A stretch of 64,000 nucleotides of DNA from Swaminathania salitolerans (GCF_007988945.1 NZ_BJVC01000003.1:124001-188000), one strand, 5' to 3'. Shown: positions 31,501 through 40,129, counted from the first letter of the stretch. Notes: generated by a model not told the origin, from the letters alone. Numbers and translations: made by a program.

Positions 31501-33038
31501 GCGCAGCACTCCCACCAGCCGCGCGCCTGTCGCGACGCCTTCTCGCGACGACGCTTCTTGCCACGCTTGCCGGGTCCGGGTTCTGGCCCGGATCGGGGCT
31601 CGGACTCGGGTCGGCACCTGCACGGGCCGCCCCCCAGGTGGTGAATGCCGAGGATCTCGATCTCAACCTGCCCTGTATCGGTCGCGTCGAGATCACGGTC
31701 GATCCCGCGATGCAGGACGGCGTTTCGCTCGACAGCGCAGCGACGGGCGGCGCGCATGTCACGATCCGGACCGGCAAGACCCAGGGCTCGCCGCGCGTCA
31801 TGATCGCCAGCAAGAGCTGCGCGCCCAAGGCGCATGTCTCGATCCTCGTCGCGCCCAATGTCGGCGTTCTGATCCATGACAGCCATGACAGCCATATCGT
31901 CATCAATGGCAGGCTCGCCTCTCTCGAGGCCAGCCTCGAGGCCGGACAGCTTGATGCCGACACGATCCAGTCGCTCGATCTGAGCCTGCGCGGGACCGAG
32001 CAGGTCCATATTGGCCATCTCAACCGCGCCGCGCAGGTGGTCGCGAGCGGCGCATCCGGTCTCGTGATCGATCATGCTGATCTCGATGCGTTCTCCGCCC
32101 AGCTTTCCGAGGCCAGCCATCTGACGATCACGGATGGTCGTTTCGGTGTCCTCACGCTGACCGTCAACAACGCAGCAAGCACCCGCATCGGCGGAACCGC
32201 CGATACGGCAACGGTAGCGGCCAACGGCACCGGCCTCGTGAGAATACCGCGTGTCAGCGGCGCGCTCACCCGCACCGGAGACGTGCAGATAGGCCCGGAA
32301 GAGGCGGCAACGGCAACCGCCGTCATTACCTCTCCGCCCGTGAGCTCCTCCACCGTCCCGGCATCCGGACCGACTCCTGTACCGCCTTCATCCGGCCAAA
32401 CGGAGTCGAGCACGCATGGGGCAGCACGCCCGGAACCCGCACAGCCCGGGCGCGCGCCCTCCGCACGCCCCCCCGCCACGCCCCTGGTGCCGGAATCCCG
32501 TGTGACGGGGTCTCCGGCCTCCGGATCCTCCGCGTCCACCTCTTCCCCGCCTGTTTCTTCCCAGCCCGGTACATCCCAGCCCGGTTCTTCCGGCCCCCTG
32601 CCATCCGCGTCCGGACCTTCGACACCCCCGATCGCCGCGCGCCGGTCCCCACCGTCTGACGGACCGGTCATTCCGGACCCGCCTGTCCCGGGCTCTTCCT
32701 CGCCCGGCTCTTCCTCGCCCGGCGCTTCCATGCCCGGCGCCGCTACGCCCGGCGCCTCCCTGCCTGCTGCCTCCTCCCGTGTTTCCGGGAGGCGCGATGG
32801 CCGTGCCGCCGCGGAAAACAGCGGTGACACGACCGGCAGCACAGCGACATCGGCAGGATCGGGATCGGGACCGCAAGCAGCTTCGCCGCGAACGCCTGTA
32901 CCGGAGGCATCCGACACCGGTGCCTCGGACACGGGCACATCCGACACGGGCACATCCGACACGGGCGCATCGTCCTCTGATGACACAGCGACCGCCGGAA
33001 CGGCCAGATCACCGCAAAGAGAAGGGTCTCCCAGGTGA
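31497..33038 (+). CDS. Secreted GIN/DUF2807-like beta-repeat protein with Pro/Ser/Thr-rich tail (Psp operon)
   Basis: 513 residues. A signal peptide (LSRRLLATTLLATLAGSGFW, cleavage after about ARA at 44) is followed by ~220 residues of short repeating beta-strands such as LSEASHLTITDGRFGVLTLT and DIDLNL-like turns. This resembles the GIN (DUF2807) or toastrack group of head domains. Residues ~275-513 are low-complexity Pro/Ser/Thr/Gly, including PGSSS and SDTGT pentapeptides made from 15-bp tandem repeats. There is no transmembrane segment, so it is probably periplasmic or exported. It overlaps pspB (ATGA) and the next gene (GTGA). Function unknown; the position implies a role in envelope stress sensing. 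Confidence 0.75.
   Translation: MSAALPPAARLSRRLLATTLLATLAGSGFWPGSGLGLGSAPARAAPQVVNAEDLDLNLPCIGRVEITVDPAMQDGVSLDSAATGGAHVTIRTGKTQGSPRVMIASKSCAPKAHVSILVAPNVGVLIHDSHDSHIVINGRLASLEASLEAGQLDADTIQSLDLSLRGTEQVHIGHLNRAAQVVASGASGLVIDHADLDAFSAQLSEASHLTITDGRFGVLTLTVNNAASTRIGGTADTATVAANGTGLVRIPRVSGALTRTGDVQIGPEEAATATAVITSPPVSSSTVPASGPTPVPPSSGQTESSTHGAARPEPAQPGRAPSARPPATPLVPESRVTGSPASGSSASTSSPPVSSQPGTSQPGSSGPLPSASGPSTPPIAARRSPPSDGPVIPDPPVPGSSSPGSSSPGASMPGAATPGASLPAASSRVSGRRDGRAAAENSGDTTGSTATSAGSGSGPQAASPRTPVPEASDTGASDTGTSDTGTSDTGASSSDDTATAGTARSPQREGSPR
32688..32762 (+). repeat. 15-bp tandem repeat x5 encoding PGSSS/PGAxx
   Basis: Five in-frame 15-bp units around CCCGGCTCTTCCTCG in the tail of the first GIN-like gene. 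Confidence 0.95.
32910..32969 (+). repeat. 15-bp tandem repeat x4 encoding SDTGA/SDTGT
   Basis: Four in-frame units around TCCGACACGGGCACA, two of them identical, in the same protein tail. Confidence 0.95.
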
Positions 33039-34222
33039 TCCGGCTTTCCCTGATCCTGACGCTCGGTCTCGGCATCCCGGCAGCGCTCGCAAGCCCCGGA
33101 ACACCGCAGGCGCAACTCGAGGCGGCACCCTACACGCTGCGTATCGACACGGCCTGCTCCGGCGGAATCGAGATCGAGGGCGTGGAATCGCAGGAGGAAG
33201 GCGCAACGCTCAGTCGCGCCGTGGCCGGTCTCTCCTTTATCTCCACGGCTCACGAGGCGACCCTGGAGGGGCGCAGCTGCGACAGCACGGCACGCATCCG
33301 CGTCAGGCCCGGCACCGCGGTCTCGGGCACAGTGCAGGGCTATAGCAGCATACGCCTCCGTCACGTCGATGGGCCGGTCTCGCTCAGGGTCGCAGGAAGC
33401 CCCGCAATCGACATCGATCGGGCCCGGGCGCTCGACCTCGTCGATGACGGCTATGCGTCGGTCCATCTGAAGCGTCTGGACGGCCCCGCAAGCCTGACGC
33501 TCGACGGCTCGCCGACGGTCAGGATCGATTCCGTCGCCTCACCCCTCATGCGCGTCAGCCAGTCCGGATATGGCACGGTTGCGATCGGCCGGGGCGCCAT
33601 CGATCGCATCGAGGCCCGGGTCAGTGGCAGCGGACGCTTTTCCTTCCTCGGCACTTCGGGGTCTGCGGATCTCTCGGCGAACGGGTACAGTACGGTCACG
33701 GTAGACCGTGTCACCGGCACGCTCGATCGGCAGGCGGACGCGCATGGGACGATCAACGTCCTTCATTCCGCCACGACCCCGGCATCCGGACCCACCGAAA
33801 CACAGGCTGCCGAGATTCAGGCTGCCGACACACACACACCCGGAGCACCGAAGGGAATCACGCTCGATCTGTCCATTCCGGACTGGCTGGTCGTCCTGAT
33901 TTCTGCTGCCTGCCTCCTCTGGTTTTTCCGGGCCAGGACCCGTCCTTTCATCCACGCGCTCCTTCTGCGCCTGACGGGCCGCCCCCCGACGCATCCCCCG
34001 GGAGGGCCGACGCACAGGTCAACAGGCCCCCTGCGTCGCGCGTCTTCCACCGCAAACCGGGCCGACCGGCCCCATGGCTGGGCAGACGGCGTCGATCTTC
34101 CTGCGTTGTCCACGCGCCTCGCCCGGCTCGAAAACCGTGTCGGGCGGGTGGAATCCTGTGTGACATCGCGCAATTTCCATCTTCTTCGCCAGTTTCGCGA
34201 TCTCGACAGGAGGCACGGATGA
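33035..34222 (+). CDS. GIN-like periplasmic domain + TM + PspC-type C-terminal tail, copy 1
   Basis: 395 residues, GTG start overlapping the previous stop (GTGA). Signal peptide RLSLILTLGLGIPAALA; residues ~28-250 are repeating beta-strands (SGYGTVAIGRGAIDRIEARV, SGSGRFSFLG). One transmembrane helix lies at ~283-301 (WLVVLISAACLLWFF). The cytoplasmic tail ends RVGRVESCVTSRNFHLLRQF then RDLDRR (VESCVTS at ~372-378). This matches the end of E. coli PspC (VTSDTFTLRSRFRQL) at V-T-S, F, L and FR-L. Such a tail could bind PspA. The polytopic PspC domain itself is absent. I infer a membrane-damage sensor with a periplasmic head. Confidence 0.78.
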   Translation: MIRLSLILTLGLGIPAALASPGTPQAQLEAAPYTLRIDTACSGGIEIEGVESQEEGATLSRAVAGLSFISTAHEATLEGRSCDSTARIRVRPGTAVSGTVQGYSSIRLRHVDGPVSLRVAGSPAIDIDRARALDLVDDGYASVHLKRLDGPASLTLDGSPTVRIDSVASPLMRVSQSGYGTVAIGRGAIDRIEARVSGSGRFSFLGTSGSADLSANGYSTVTVDRVTGTLDRQADAHGTINVLHSATTPASGPTETQAAEIQAADTHTPGAPKGITLDLSIPDWLVVLISAACLLWFFRARTRPFIHALLLRLTGRPPTHPPGGPTHRSTGPLRRASSTANRADRPHGWADGVDLPALSTRLARLENRVGRVESCVTSRNFHLLRQFRDLDRRHG

Positions 34223-35823
34223 CGCGTCCCGTCTCACGATCCGCGCGAGCCGAAATCACCTGTGGTACCCCCCGGCGGCCCGTTTCTCCTCTTCCTGCGC
34301 GCATCGCGGACCATCCGGCACGGGTCCGTTTCCCATCCGTCCTTTCTGCGTCTCTCCTTTTCTCATCCGTCCTTCTTTGTTCCCTGCCTGCCATATCTGC
34401 ACGTGCCGCGCCTCTTCCGGCACAATCGGGGCCGCCTGGAACCGCTGCCGCAGTCTCCCCGACCGCGCCCGGTGGCCGGATCTCACCGCAGGCGGTGCTC
34501 TCCGCGGCCCCCTACACGCTTCATGTCGCAACCGGCTGTGCCGCGGATATCCGTATCCGGGGGCTGGATCGCCTCGACGGAATGGTCGATATGCGCGACA
34601 TCCCATCGGGCCTCTCCCTGTCGGCGGCGGCACACGACGCCTGGCTGACGGGCGACGCCTGCGGAGAAGACGCGACAATCCGGGTGAAAACCGGAACCGC
34701 CGTCGTCGTCACCGCGATGAATTACGACTCGCTGACCATCGGCTGGGTCGATGGACCGGTCGCCGCCCGACAGGGGCGAGGAACGCTCCGGATCGACAAG
34801 GCGACGGCCCTGATCTATCGCGGAAGCGGCCCGGGCGACCTGACGCTCGATACGCTTGCCGGTCCTGCCCTGCTCGCCCTGTCCGGCCCGGGCGATATCA
34901 CGATCGGCACCGCCAGGGCGCCATCTTTCGATCTCAGCCAGACCGGCCCCGGCGATCTGGAAATCCGCCATGGAACGATCGATCGACTGACATTCGCATT
35001 GTCGGGGTCGGGCGATGCTTTTTTCGACGGGGTTGCCCATGAGGCGGCTCTTCAGACCGGAGGCCCGGGCGACATACGGGTAAGGGAAGTACGGGACGCC
35101 CTCCACAGCCACAGCACTGGCCCGGGGACCATCACGGTCGTCACGCCCCCGCCCCGGCTCACGCACAAGCTCCCTCAGCAGTCCCCGCACTCCCCGAAAA
35201 AAGGCGCCCGGGGAAAGACTGCCCTCATCCTGCCCGACGGGACGGTCATCGATGCGCATCGCATGACAAAAGCCGACGGGACGGTCGTGGATTTCGACGC
35301 TCTGCGCCAGATGAGTGCGCGCGCCATCGTCTCCCCCCGACCTTCTTCCTCCCGATCCTCTTCCTCCCAATCCTCTTCCTCCGGGTCGACAGGAACCGAG
35401 GAGACCCCTTCTCCGCCCGGGCCGCCTTCCCCTCCGGAGCGACCTTCAGGGACCGGCGCCGCTCATGCTCCCGTTCCCGCAGTCGCAGATGAAGAGTCGG
35501 AGGAAGAGTCGGGATTGGGATCGGGGATCGTCCTGCTCGTCGTCCTGGCTCTGGCACTCTTGCGACGCCGGATCGTTCCGCCTCTGATCCGCTGGCTGCA
35601 CAGGATCAGCCCCACCCTCGGAAAACGGCTCGAACCCGCGCTCATGGCCGTTGCGGCGAGACCATCGAAACCCGAACCGTCCACGCAGCTCCCTGAGCTG
35701 CTCGCGCTGACAGAGCGGCTCCAGCGCCTCGACCGGCGTGTGGGCAACGTCGAAAGCTGTCTGACCTCCCGGGAGTTTCATCTGCATCGCCAGCTCGAAG
35801 CGCTCGACAGACAGCCCGGATAG
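34219..35823 (+). CDS. GIN-like periplasmic domain + TM + PspC-type C-terminal tail, copy 2
   Basis: 534 residues, ATGA overlap with copy 1. A long n-region precedes the signal helix PSVLSASLLFSSVLLCSLPA (cleavage near ISARA). The beta-repeat domain at ~95-310 has recurring GPGD turns (LSGPGDITIG, TGPGDLEIRH, GGPGDIRVRE). A Ser/Pro/Glu-rich linker (~370-430, with 15-bp repeats) leads to one transmembrane helix at ~436-452. The tail is QRLDRRVGNVESCLTSREFH then LHRQLEALDR (VESCLTS at ~511-517), nearly the same as copy 1 and PspC-like. Together the two copies suggest a heteromeric sensor feeding PspA/PspB. Last gene of the overlapping block. Confidence 0.76.
   Translation: MTRPVSRSARAEITCGTPRRPVSPLPARIADHPARVRFPSVLSASLLFSSVLLCSLPAISARAAPLPAQSGPPGTAAAVSPTAPGGRISPQAVLSAAPYTLHVATGCAADIRIRGLDRLDGMVDMRDIPSGLSLSAAAHDAWLTGDACGEDATIRVKTGTAVVVTAMNYDSLTIGWVDGPVAARQGRGTLRIDKATALIYRGSGPGDLTLDTLAGPALLALSGPGDITIGTARAPSFDLSQTGPGDLEIRHGTIDRLTFALSGSGDAFFDGVAHEAALQTGGPGDIRVREVRDALHSHSTGPGTITVVTPPPRLTHKLPQQSPHSPKKGARGKTALILPDGTVIDAHRMTKADGTVVDFDALRQMSARAIVSPRPSSSRSSSSQSSSSGSTGTEETPSPPGPPSPPERPSGTGAAHAPVPAVADEESEEESGLGSGIVLLVVLALALLRRRIVPPLIRWLHRISPTLGKRLEPALMAVAARPSKPEPSTQLPELLALTERLQRLDRRVGNVESCLTSREFHLHRQLEALDRQPG
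35341..35384 (+). repeat. 15-bp tandem repeat x3 encoding Ser-rich linker
   Basis: Three units around TCCTCTTCCTCCCAA giving RSSSSQSSSSG in copy 2 of the PspC-tail proteins. Confidence 0.85.
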
Positions 35824-35903
35824 ACAGGGAGCGGCCCGACCCTCCGTTTGGGCTTTGACGACGGCGCGCAGTCGGGCTACGGCTTGGGAATGATCGTCCC
35901 ATC

Positions 35904-36704
35904 TTGCGCCATCTGACCGTGAACATCCTGCTCGATCCTGTGGCGGCCATCGGGCGCGCCTGCCTTGCCATGATACGCAAGGCCGGTGCGCTGGCGCTTT
36001 TCGCTCTGGCCGGTCTGTCGCATCTGCTGCGTCCGCCCTTCTACTGGAAGGTGTTTTTCAACGCACTGATCGAGATCGCCTTCTTTTCCCTGCCCGTCGT
36101 CGCGCTCACCGCCATTTTCTCCGGCGGGGTCATCGCATTGCAATCCTATGCAGGCTTTGCGCAATATCACGTCCAGAGCGCAATTGCGGGAATCGTCGTG
36201 CTCGCCGTCGTGCGCGAGCTCGGCCCGGTTCTGGCGGGGCTGATGGTCGCAGGGCGGGTCGGCGCCGCCATGTCGGCGGAAATCGGCACGATGCGCGTCA
36301 CCGACCAGATCGATGCGCTGCGCACGCTCTCGACCGATCCGATGAAATATCTGGTCACGCCGCGCCTCCTCGCCGGGACCCTGGCGCTGCCGTTTCTGGT
36401 GCTCGTCGCCGATATTCTGGGTGTGCTCGGCGGGTTCACCGTCTCGGTCTCCAAGCTCGGCTTCGACCCGCACAGCTACGTTACCGCGACGCTGAACGCG
36501 CTCAAGCCGCTCGATGTGATGGTGGGTCTCTCCAAGGCCGCCGTGTTCGGCTTCATCATAAGCCTCATGGGATGCTATCACGGTTACACGAGCCGGGGGG
36601 GAGCGGAAGGTGTCGGATCCGCCACCACGGCCGCCGTGGTGGCCGCATCGATCCTGCTTCTCGCTTTCGATTATCTCCTTACGGATCTGTTTTTCGCACA
36701 ATGA
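35904..36704 (+). CDS. mlaE: MlaE/YrbE-type lipid ABC transporter permease
   Basis: 266 residues with the MlaE pattern: IEIAFFSLPVVALTAIFSGG, ALQSYAGFAQ, VRELGPVLAGLMVAGRVGAA, MSAEIGTMRVTDQIDALRTL, PRLLAGTLALPFLVLVADIL and GCYHGYTSRGGAEGVG. It moves phospholipids between membranes with an MlaF ATPase and an MCE protein. The start is uncertain: TTG at 35904 or GTG at 35919, with no clear ribosome-binding site. The gene overlaps mlaF (ATGA). It lies 80 bp after the Psp block, in the same direction, so it may be read through from it. Confidence 0.92.
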   Translation: MRHLTVNILLDPVAAIGRACLAMIRKAGALALFALAGLSHLLRPPFYWKVFFNALIEIAFFSLPVVALTAIFSGGVIALQSYAGFAQYHVQSAIAGIVVLAVVRELGPVLAGLMVAGRVGAAMSAEIGTMRVTDQIDALRTLSTDPMKYLVTPRLLAGTLALPFLVLVADILGVLGGFTVSVSKLGFDPHSYVTATLNALKPLDVMVGLSKAAVFGFIISLMGCYHGYTSRGGAEGVGSATTAAVVAASILLLAFDYLLTDLFFAQ

Positions 36705-37489
36705 ACGCCCAGCCCAAGATCCGCATCCGTGGACTGACGAAGTCTTTCGGACCGAAGAAAGTTCTCGACGGGATCGATCTGGACGTCGAGACCGGAACCT
36801 CATTCGTGATCATCGGAGGGTCGGGCAGCGGAAAATCCGTTCTGCTGCGCTGCATTCTGGGTCTCGTCACGCCCGATTCCGGCTCGATCGAGATCGACGG
36901 AGAGGATGTGCTGACGGCCTCCGGCAAACGACGCGAGGAACTGGAACGGCAGATCGGCATGCTGTTCCAGAATGCCGCCCTGTTCGACAGCATGACCGTT
37001 GCGGACAACATCGTCTTCGGGCTGCGCGCCCAGTGCCGCGCACAGCACAAGCGCCTTTCTGCCGCTCAGGCCCGTACGCAGGCAGGGGAGATATTGCGTC
37101 AGGTCGGCCTCGACCCCTCCGTCGGTGCACTCGCCCCGTCCGAGCTCTCCGGCGGCATGCAAAAGCGTGTGGGGCTCGCACGCGCCATCGCCGGAACCCC
37201 GGCCATCCTGTTCTTCGACGAGCCGACGACCGGTCTCGATCCGATCATGGGCGCGGTCATCGACGGGCTGATCGTCGACTGCGTCAAGCGTCTCGGCTCC
37301 ACCGCAATCGCGATCACCCACGACATGGCCTCGGCCCAGAGGATCGGCGATCGCGCGGCCATGCTGTATCAGGGCAAGCTCGTCTGGCAGGGACTGGCCT
37401 CCGAGCTGATGCATAGCGGCAATCCCATGGTCGATCAGTTCACCCACGGGCGCAAGGACGGTCCGATCAGCATGGAATTGAGGCGCTAG
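36701..37489 (+). CDS. mlaF: MlaF-type ATP-binding protein
   Basis: 262 residues. Walker A IGGSGSGKSVLLR, Q-loop MLFQNAALFDSMTVADN, signature LSGGMQKRVGLARAI, Walker B ILFFDEPTTGLDP, and switch His in AITHDMASA. It is the ATPase of the Mla retrograde or anterograde phospholipid transporter. It is coupled to mlaE by a 4-bp overlap. The usual third gene, the MCE-domain mlaD, is absent: radA follows after 187 bp. The MCE subunit must be elsewhere. Confidence 0.93.
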   Translation: MNAQPKIRIRGLTKSFGPKKVLDGIDLDVETGTSFVIIGGSGSGKSVLLRCILGLVTPDSGSIEIDGEDVLTASGKRREELERQIGMLFQNAALFDSMTVADNIVFGLRAQCRAQHKRLSAAQARTQAGEILRQVGLDPSVGALAPSELSGGMQKRVGLARAIAGTPAILFFDEPTTGLDPIMGAVIDGLIVDCVKRLGSTAIAITHDMASAQRIGDRAAMLYQGKLVWQGLASELMHSGNPMVDQFTHGRKDGPISMELRR

Positions 37490-37517
37490 AACAGCCCCGG
37501 TGCGCTCCGGTCATGCG

Positions 37518-37535
37518 GAGAATGCCCGCATTCTC
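37518..37535. promoter_or_regulatory. 18-bp palindrome between mlaF and radA
   Basis: GAGAATGC-CC-GCATTCTC, 28 bp after the mlaF stop and ~140 bp before radA. No T-run follows, so an operator is more likely than a terminator. The binding factor is unknown. Confidence 0.4.
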
Positions 37536-37676
37536 TGGCGACCGGGCGCCTCGCCCTTTCCGGTGGCACATCGGTTCGTACCGGCAATACGCCATTCCGG
37601 AGGGGATCCCGGTCTTGTTCATCTTCCGTTCGCGCTCTATCTGATAACGGAAACCTGCAGGAGCAAGGATATCCGT

Positions 37677-39056
37677 ATGGCCAAGCGCCCCGCTTCCCGT
37701 TTCGTGTGTCAGGCCTGCGGCGCCGTGACCAGCAAATGGTCGGGGCGCTGCGACGCCTGCGGCGAGTGGAATACCATCGTCGAGGAAGCCAGCGCCCCGA
37801 CCGGACGCGACACCCGGGCGCGGGCCGGCCGGCTCACGCTCATGCATCTCGACGGCCAGCTGACGCCTCCGCCCCGGATCCGGACCACCATAGGCGAATT
37901 CGACCGCGTGCTCGGAGGGGGGCTCGTTCCGGCTTCCGTCGTGCTGGTGGGGGGAGATCCCGGCATCGGAAAATCGACCCTGCTTCTGCAGGCCACCTGT
38001 GCGCTCGCCCAGGCGGGGAAACGTGTCCTTTACGTTTCGGGCGAAGAGGCCGTCGACCAGATCCGTCTGAGGGCACGTCGCCTCAATCTCGAGGCGCCGA
38101 CGCTCGATCTCGCTGCAAGCATCAATGTATCGGAAATTGCCGGCAGTCTGGAGCAGGATCGCGATCACGGGGTGGTAGTCATCGATTCCATACAGACGAT
38201 GTGGCTCGAAACCATCGAGAGCGCACCGGGCTCTGTCGCACAGGTCCGGGCCTGTGCCTTCGAGCTGATCCGTCTGGCAAAGACCATCGGCTTCTCTCTC
38301 GTCCTGGTCGGGCATGTGACCAAGGAGGGCGCGCTTGCCGGGCCGCGGGTGCTCGAACACATGGTCGATGCCGTGCTGTATTTCGAGGGCGATCGCGGGC
38401 ATCAGTTCCGCATTTTGCGGGCTGCCAAGAACCGTTTCGGCGCCACGGACGAGATCGGCGTTTTTGCCATGACGGATACCGGGCTTGCGGAAGTGACGAA
38501 TCCTTCAGCGCTCTTCCTTGCGGAACGACGCGGCAATATCGCGGGATCGGCCGTTTTCGCCGGGATGGAGGGCACGCGCCCCGTTCTCCTCGAGATCCAA
38601 GCCCTCCTCTCTCCGAAAGCAGGAGAGGGCAGCGCACGCCGCGCCGTGGTCGGCTGGGAAACGGCCCGTCTCAACATGATCCTGGCCGTGCTCGAGGCAC
38701 GATGCGGTCTCAAACTGGCGGGAATGGACATCCATCTCAATATCGCCGGCGGTCTCCGGATCAGCGAGCCCGCTGCGGACATGGCCGTCGCCGCGGCACT
38801 CGTCTCGGCCGCTACGGGCGTTCCGACATCCTCGAGCGCCACTTATTTCGGTGAAGTCGGCCTTTCCGGCGAAGTGCGTCAGGTCTCGCAGACGGGGCTG
38901 CGCCTCAAGGAAGCCCGGAAGCTCGGTTTCGATCTGGCGGTTCTCCCCCGTCGGGTGGCGTCGACGACGGCGCGCGTCAAGCCGCCCGAAGGCCTCACCC
39001 TGCACGAGATCGGCCATCTCAACGATCTGGTCGAGCTCTTCCAGCCCGAATCCTGA
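37677..39056 (+). CDS. radA: DNA repair protein RadA
   Basis: 459 residues. N-terminal zinc finger CQACGAVTSKWSGRCDACG, Walker A GGDPGIGKSTLLLQ, Walker B-like VVVIDSIQTMW, the RadA-specific KNRFG motif (AAKNRFGATDEIGVF), and a C-terminal Lon-protease-like domain (DIHLNIAGGLRISEPAADMA). It is a RecA-related helicase that extends D-loops during recombination. The ATG at 37677 follows AAGGATATCCGT; upstream in-frame sequence lacks homology. Confidence 0.96.
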   Translation: MAKRPASRFVCQACGAVTSKWSGRCDACGEWNTIVEEASAPTGRDTRARAGRLTLMHLDGQLTPPPRIRTTIGEFDRVLGGGLVPASVVLVGGDPGIGKSTLLLQATCALAQAGKRVLYVSGEEAVDQIRLRARRLNLEAPTLDLAASINVSEIAGSLEQDRDHGVVVIDSIQTMWLETIESAPGSVAQVRACAFELIRLAKTIGFSLVLVGHVTKEGALAGPRVLEHMVDAVLYFEGDRGHQFRILRAAKNRFGATDEIGVFAMTDTGLAEVTNPSALFLAERRGNIAGSAVFAGMEGTRPVLLEIQALLSPKAGEGSARRAVVGWETARLNMILAVLEARCGLKLAGMDIHLNIAGGLRISEPAADMAVAAALVSAATGVPTSSSATYFGEVGLSGEVRQVSQTGLRLKEARKLGFDLAVLPRRVASTTARVKPPEGLTLHEIGHLNDLVELFQPES

Positions 39057-39067
39057 AACGCGGCCAC

Positions 39068-39389
39068 TCACCCCGACAGGAGATGACGCCGTATTTCCCT
39101 GCCTGTCTCGGCTGCATGTTCGCGTGCGAGATCATGCGTGCCTCCGGAGACGACGTGCAGACGTGCGCCGGGAATCGATGCCGCAAGCTGCATCCCCGCA
39201 GAGAGCGGGCAGATCGTCAAACCCGTTCACTTCGACGTAAGGCGGTTCCACCCCGAGGCCTGGCCAGGCGAAAAACTGCCCCTCCAGTCCCGCACTCCTG
39301 GCAGCCGGACGCCAGAAATCGGCACTGCCAGATGCCCCGGGGAAGAACAGGATCGTATCGGGCGAATCTCTCACAGGATCATCCTTCAT
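39068..39389 (-). pseudogene. Alpha/beta hydrolase remnant with central deletion
   Basis: The 5' part (from the ATG at 39389, or 39410) encodes DTILFFPGASGSADFWRPAA, then FAWPGLGVEPPYVEVNGFDD, an alpha/beta-hydrolase N-terminus with its oxyanion loop. It then shifts frame. The 3' part, in another frame and ending at 39068, encodes IPGARLHVVSGGTHDLAREH, then AAETGREIRRHLLSG, a typical hydrolase C-terminus with the catalytic GGTHD histidine. The middle ~100+ residues, including the nucleophile elbow, are missing. The gene is therefore broken by an internal deletion. It fills most of the 39057-39544 gap. Confidence 0.7.
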
Positions 39390-39544
39390 GCCGGAGACTC
39401 TGGATAGCACGGGATTGCGGGATGCAAGACCCCGCCTGCCCCTTGCAAAACCCGGTCAGGGCTGCTTCCTGACCGCGATGAAGCGGGAGGCCGGAAGAGA
39501 AGCGGCGCCCGGACCTTGCGGAAGGCGAAACGGACGATAGGCGG

Positions 39545-40129
39545 ATGACCCAGACCCTGCTGACGGAAACACAGCTGGATACGATCGTTAAAAAGAGCCT
39601 GTTTCGTGTCCATGCCGCGCCCATCGACACCGAGGCGGAGGCACAGGCTTTTTTCGAGCGGGTCCGGGATGTCGATGCGACGCATAATTGCTGGGCGTGG
39701 CGGCTGGGTGCGCGTTATCGCAGCTTCGACGATGGCGAGCCCGGCGGCACTGCGGGGCGTCCCATCCTGCAGGCAATCGACGCCCAGTGTTTCGATCGCG
39801 TGATCGTCGTGGTGACGCGCTGGTTCGGCGGCATCAAGCTGGGCGCGGGAGGGCTGGTGCGGGCCTATGGCGGTGCTGCGGCGTCCTGCCTGAGACAGGG
39901 CGAGGCCTCTCCCCTCATCGAGACGAAGAGCCTCTCCTTTCATGCGGGATTCAGTCAGATCCCGATCATCCAGTCGAAACTGTCGCAATGGCATGCGACC
40001 CAGGAGGAGTGCCTCTTCGATGAAGAGGGAGCCAGCTTCCGCCTCGCCGTCCCCGCGGAAGACTGCGCGACCGTGCGCGCTGCGCTGGGCGATCTCCTGC
40101 GCGGAGGCAAGATCGTCGAGCAGGACTGA
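39545..40129 (+). CDS. yigZ: YigZ/IMPACT family protein (UPF0029)
   Basis: 194 residues. The IMPACT N-terminal domain has KSLFRVHAAPIDTEAEAQAF, HNCWAWRLG, DDGEPGGTAGRPIL and VVVTRWFGGIKLGAGGLVRAYG. A smaller DUF1949-like C-terminal domain follows. Eukaryotic IMPACT regulates GCN2; bacterial YigZ is uncharacterised but implicated in translation-related processes. Single gene, convergent with the KpsM-like permease gene. Confidence 0.93.
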   Translation: MTQTLLTETQLDTIVKKSLFRVHAAPIDTEAEAQAFFERVRDVDATHNCWAWRLGARYRSFDDGEPGGTAGRPILQAIDAQCFDRVIVVVTRWFGGIKLGAGGLVRAYGGAAASCLRQGEASPLIETKSLSFHAGFSQIPIIQSKLSQWHATQEECLFDEEGASFRLAVPAEDCATVRAALGDLLRGGKIVEQD

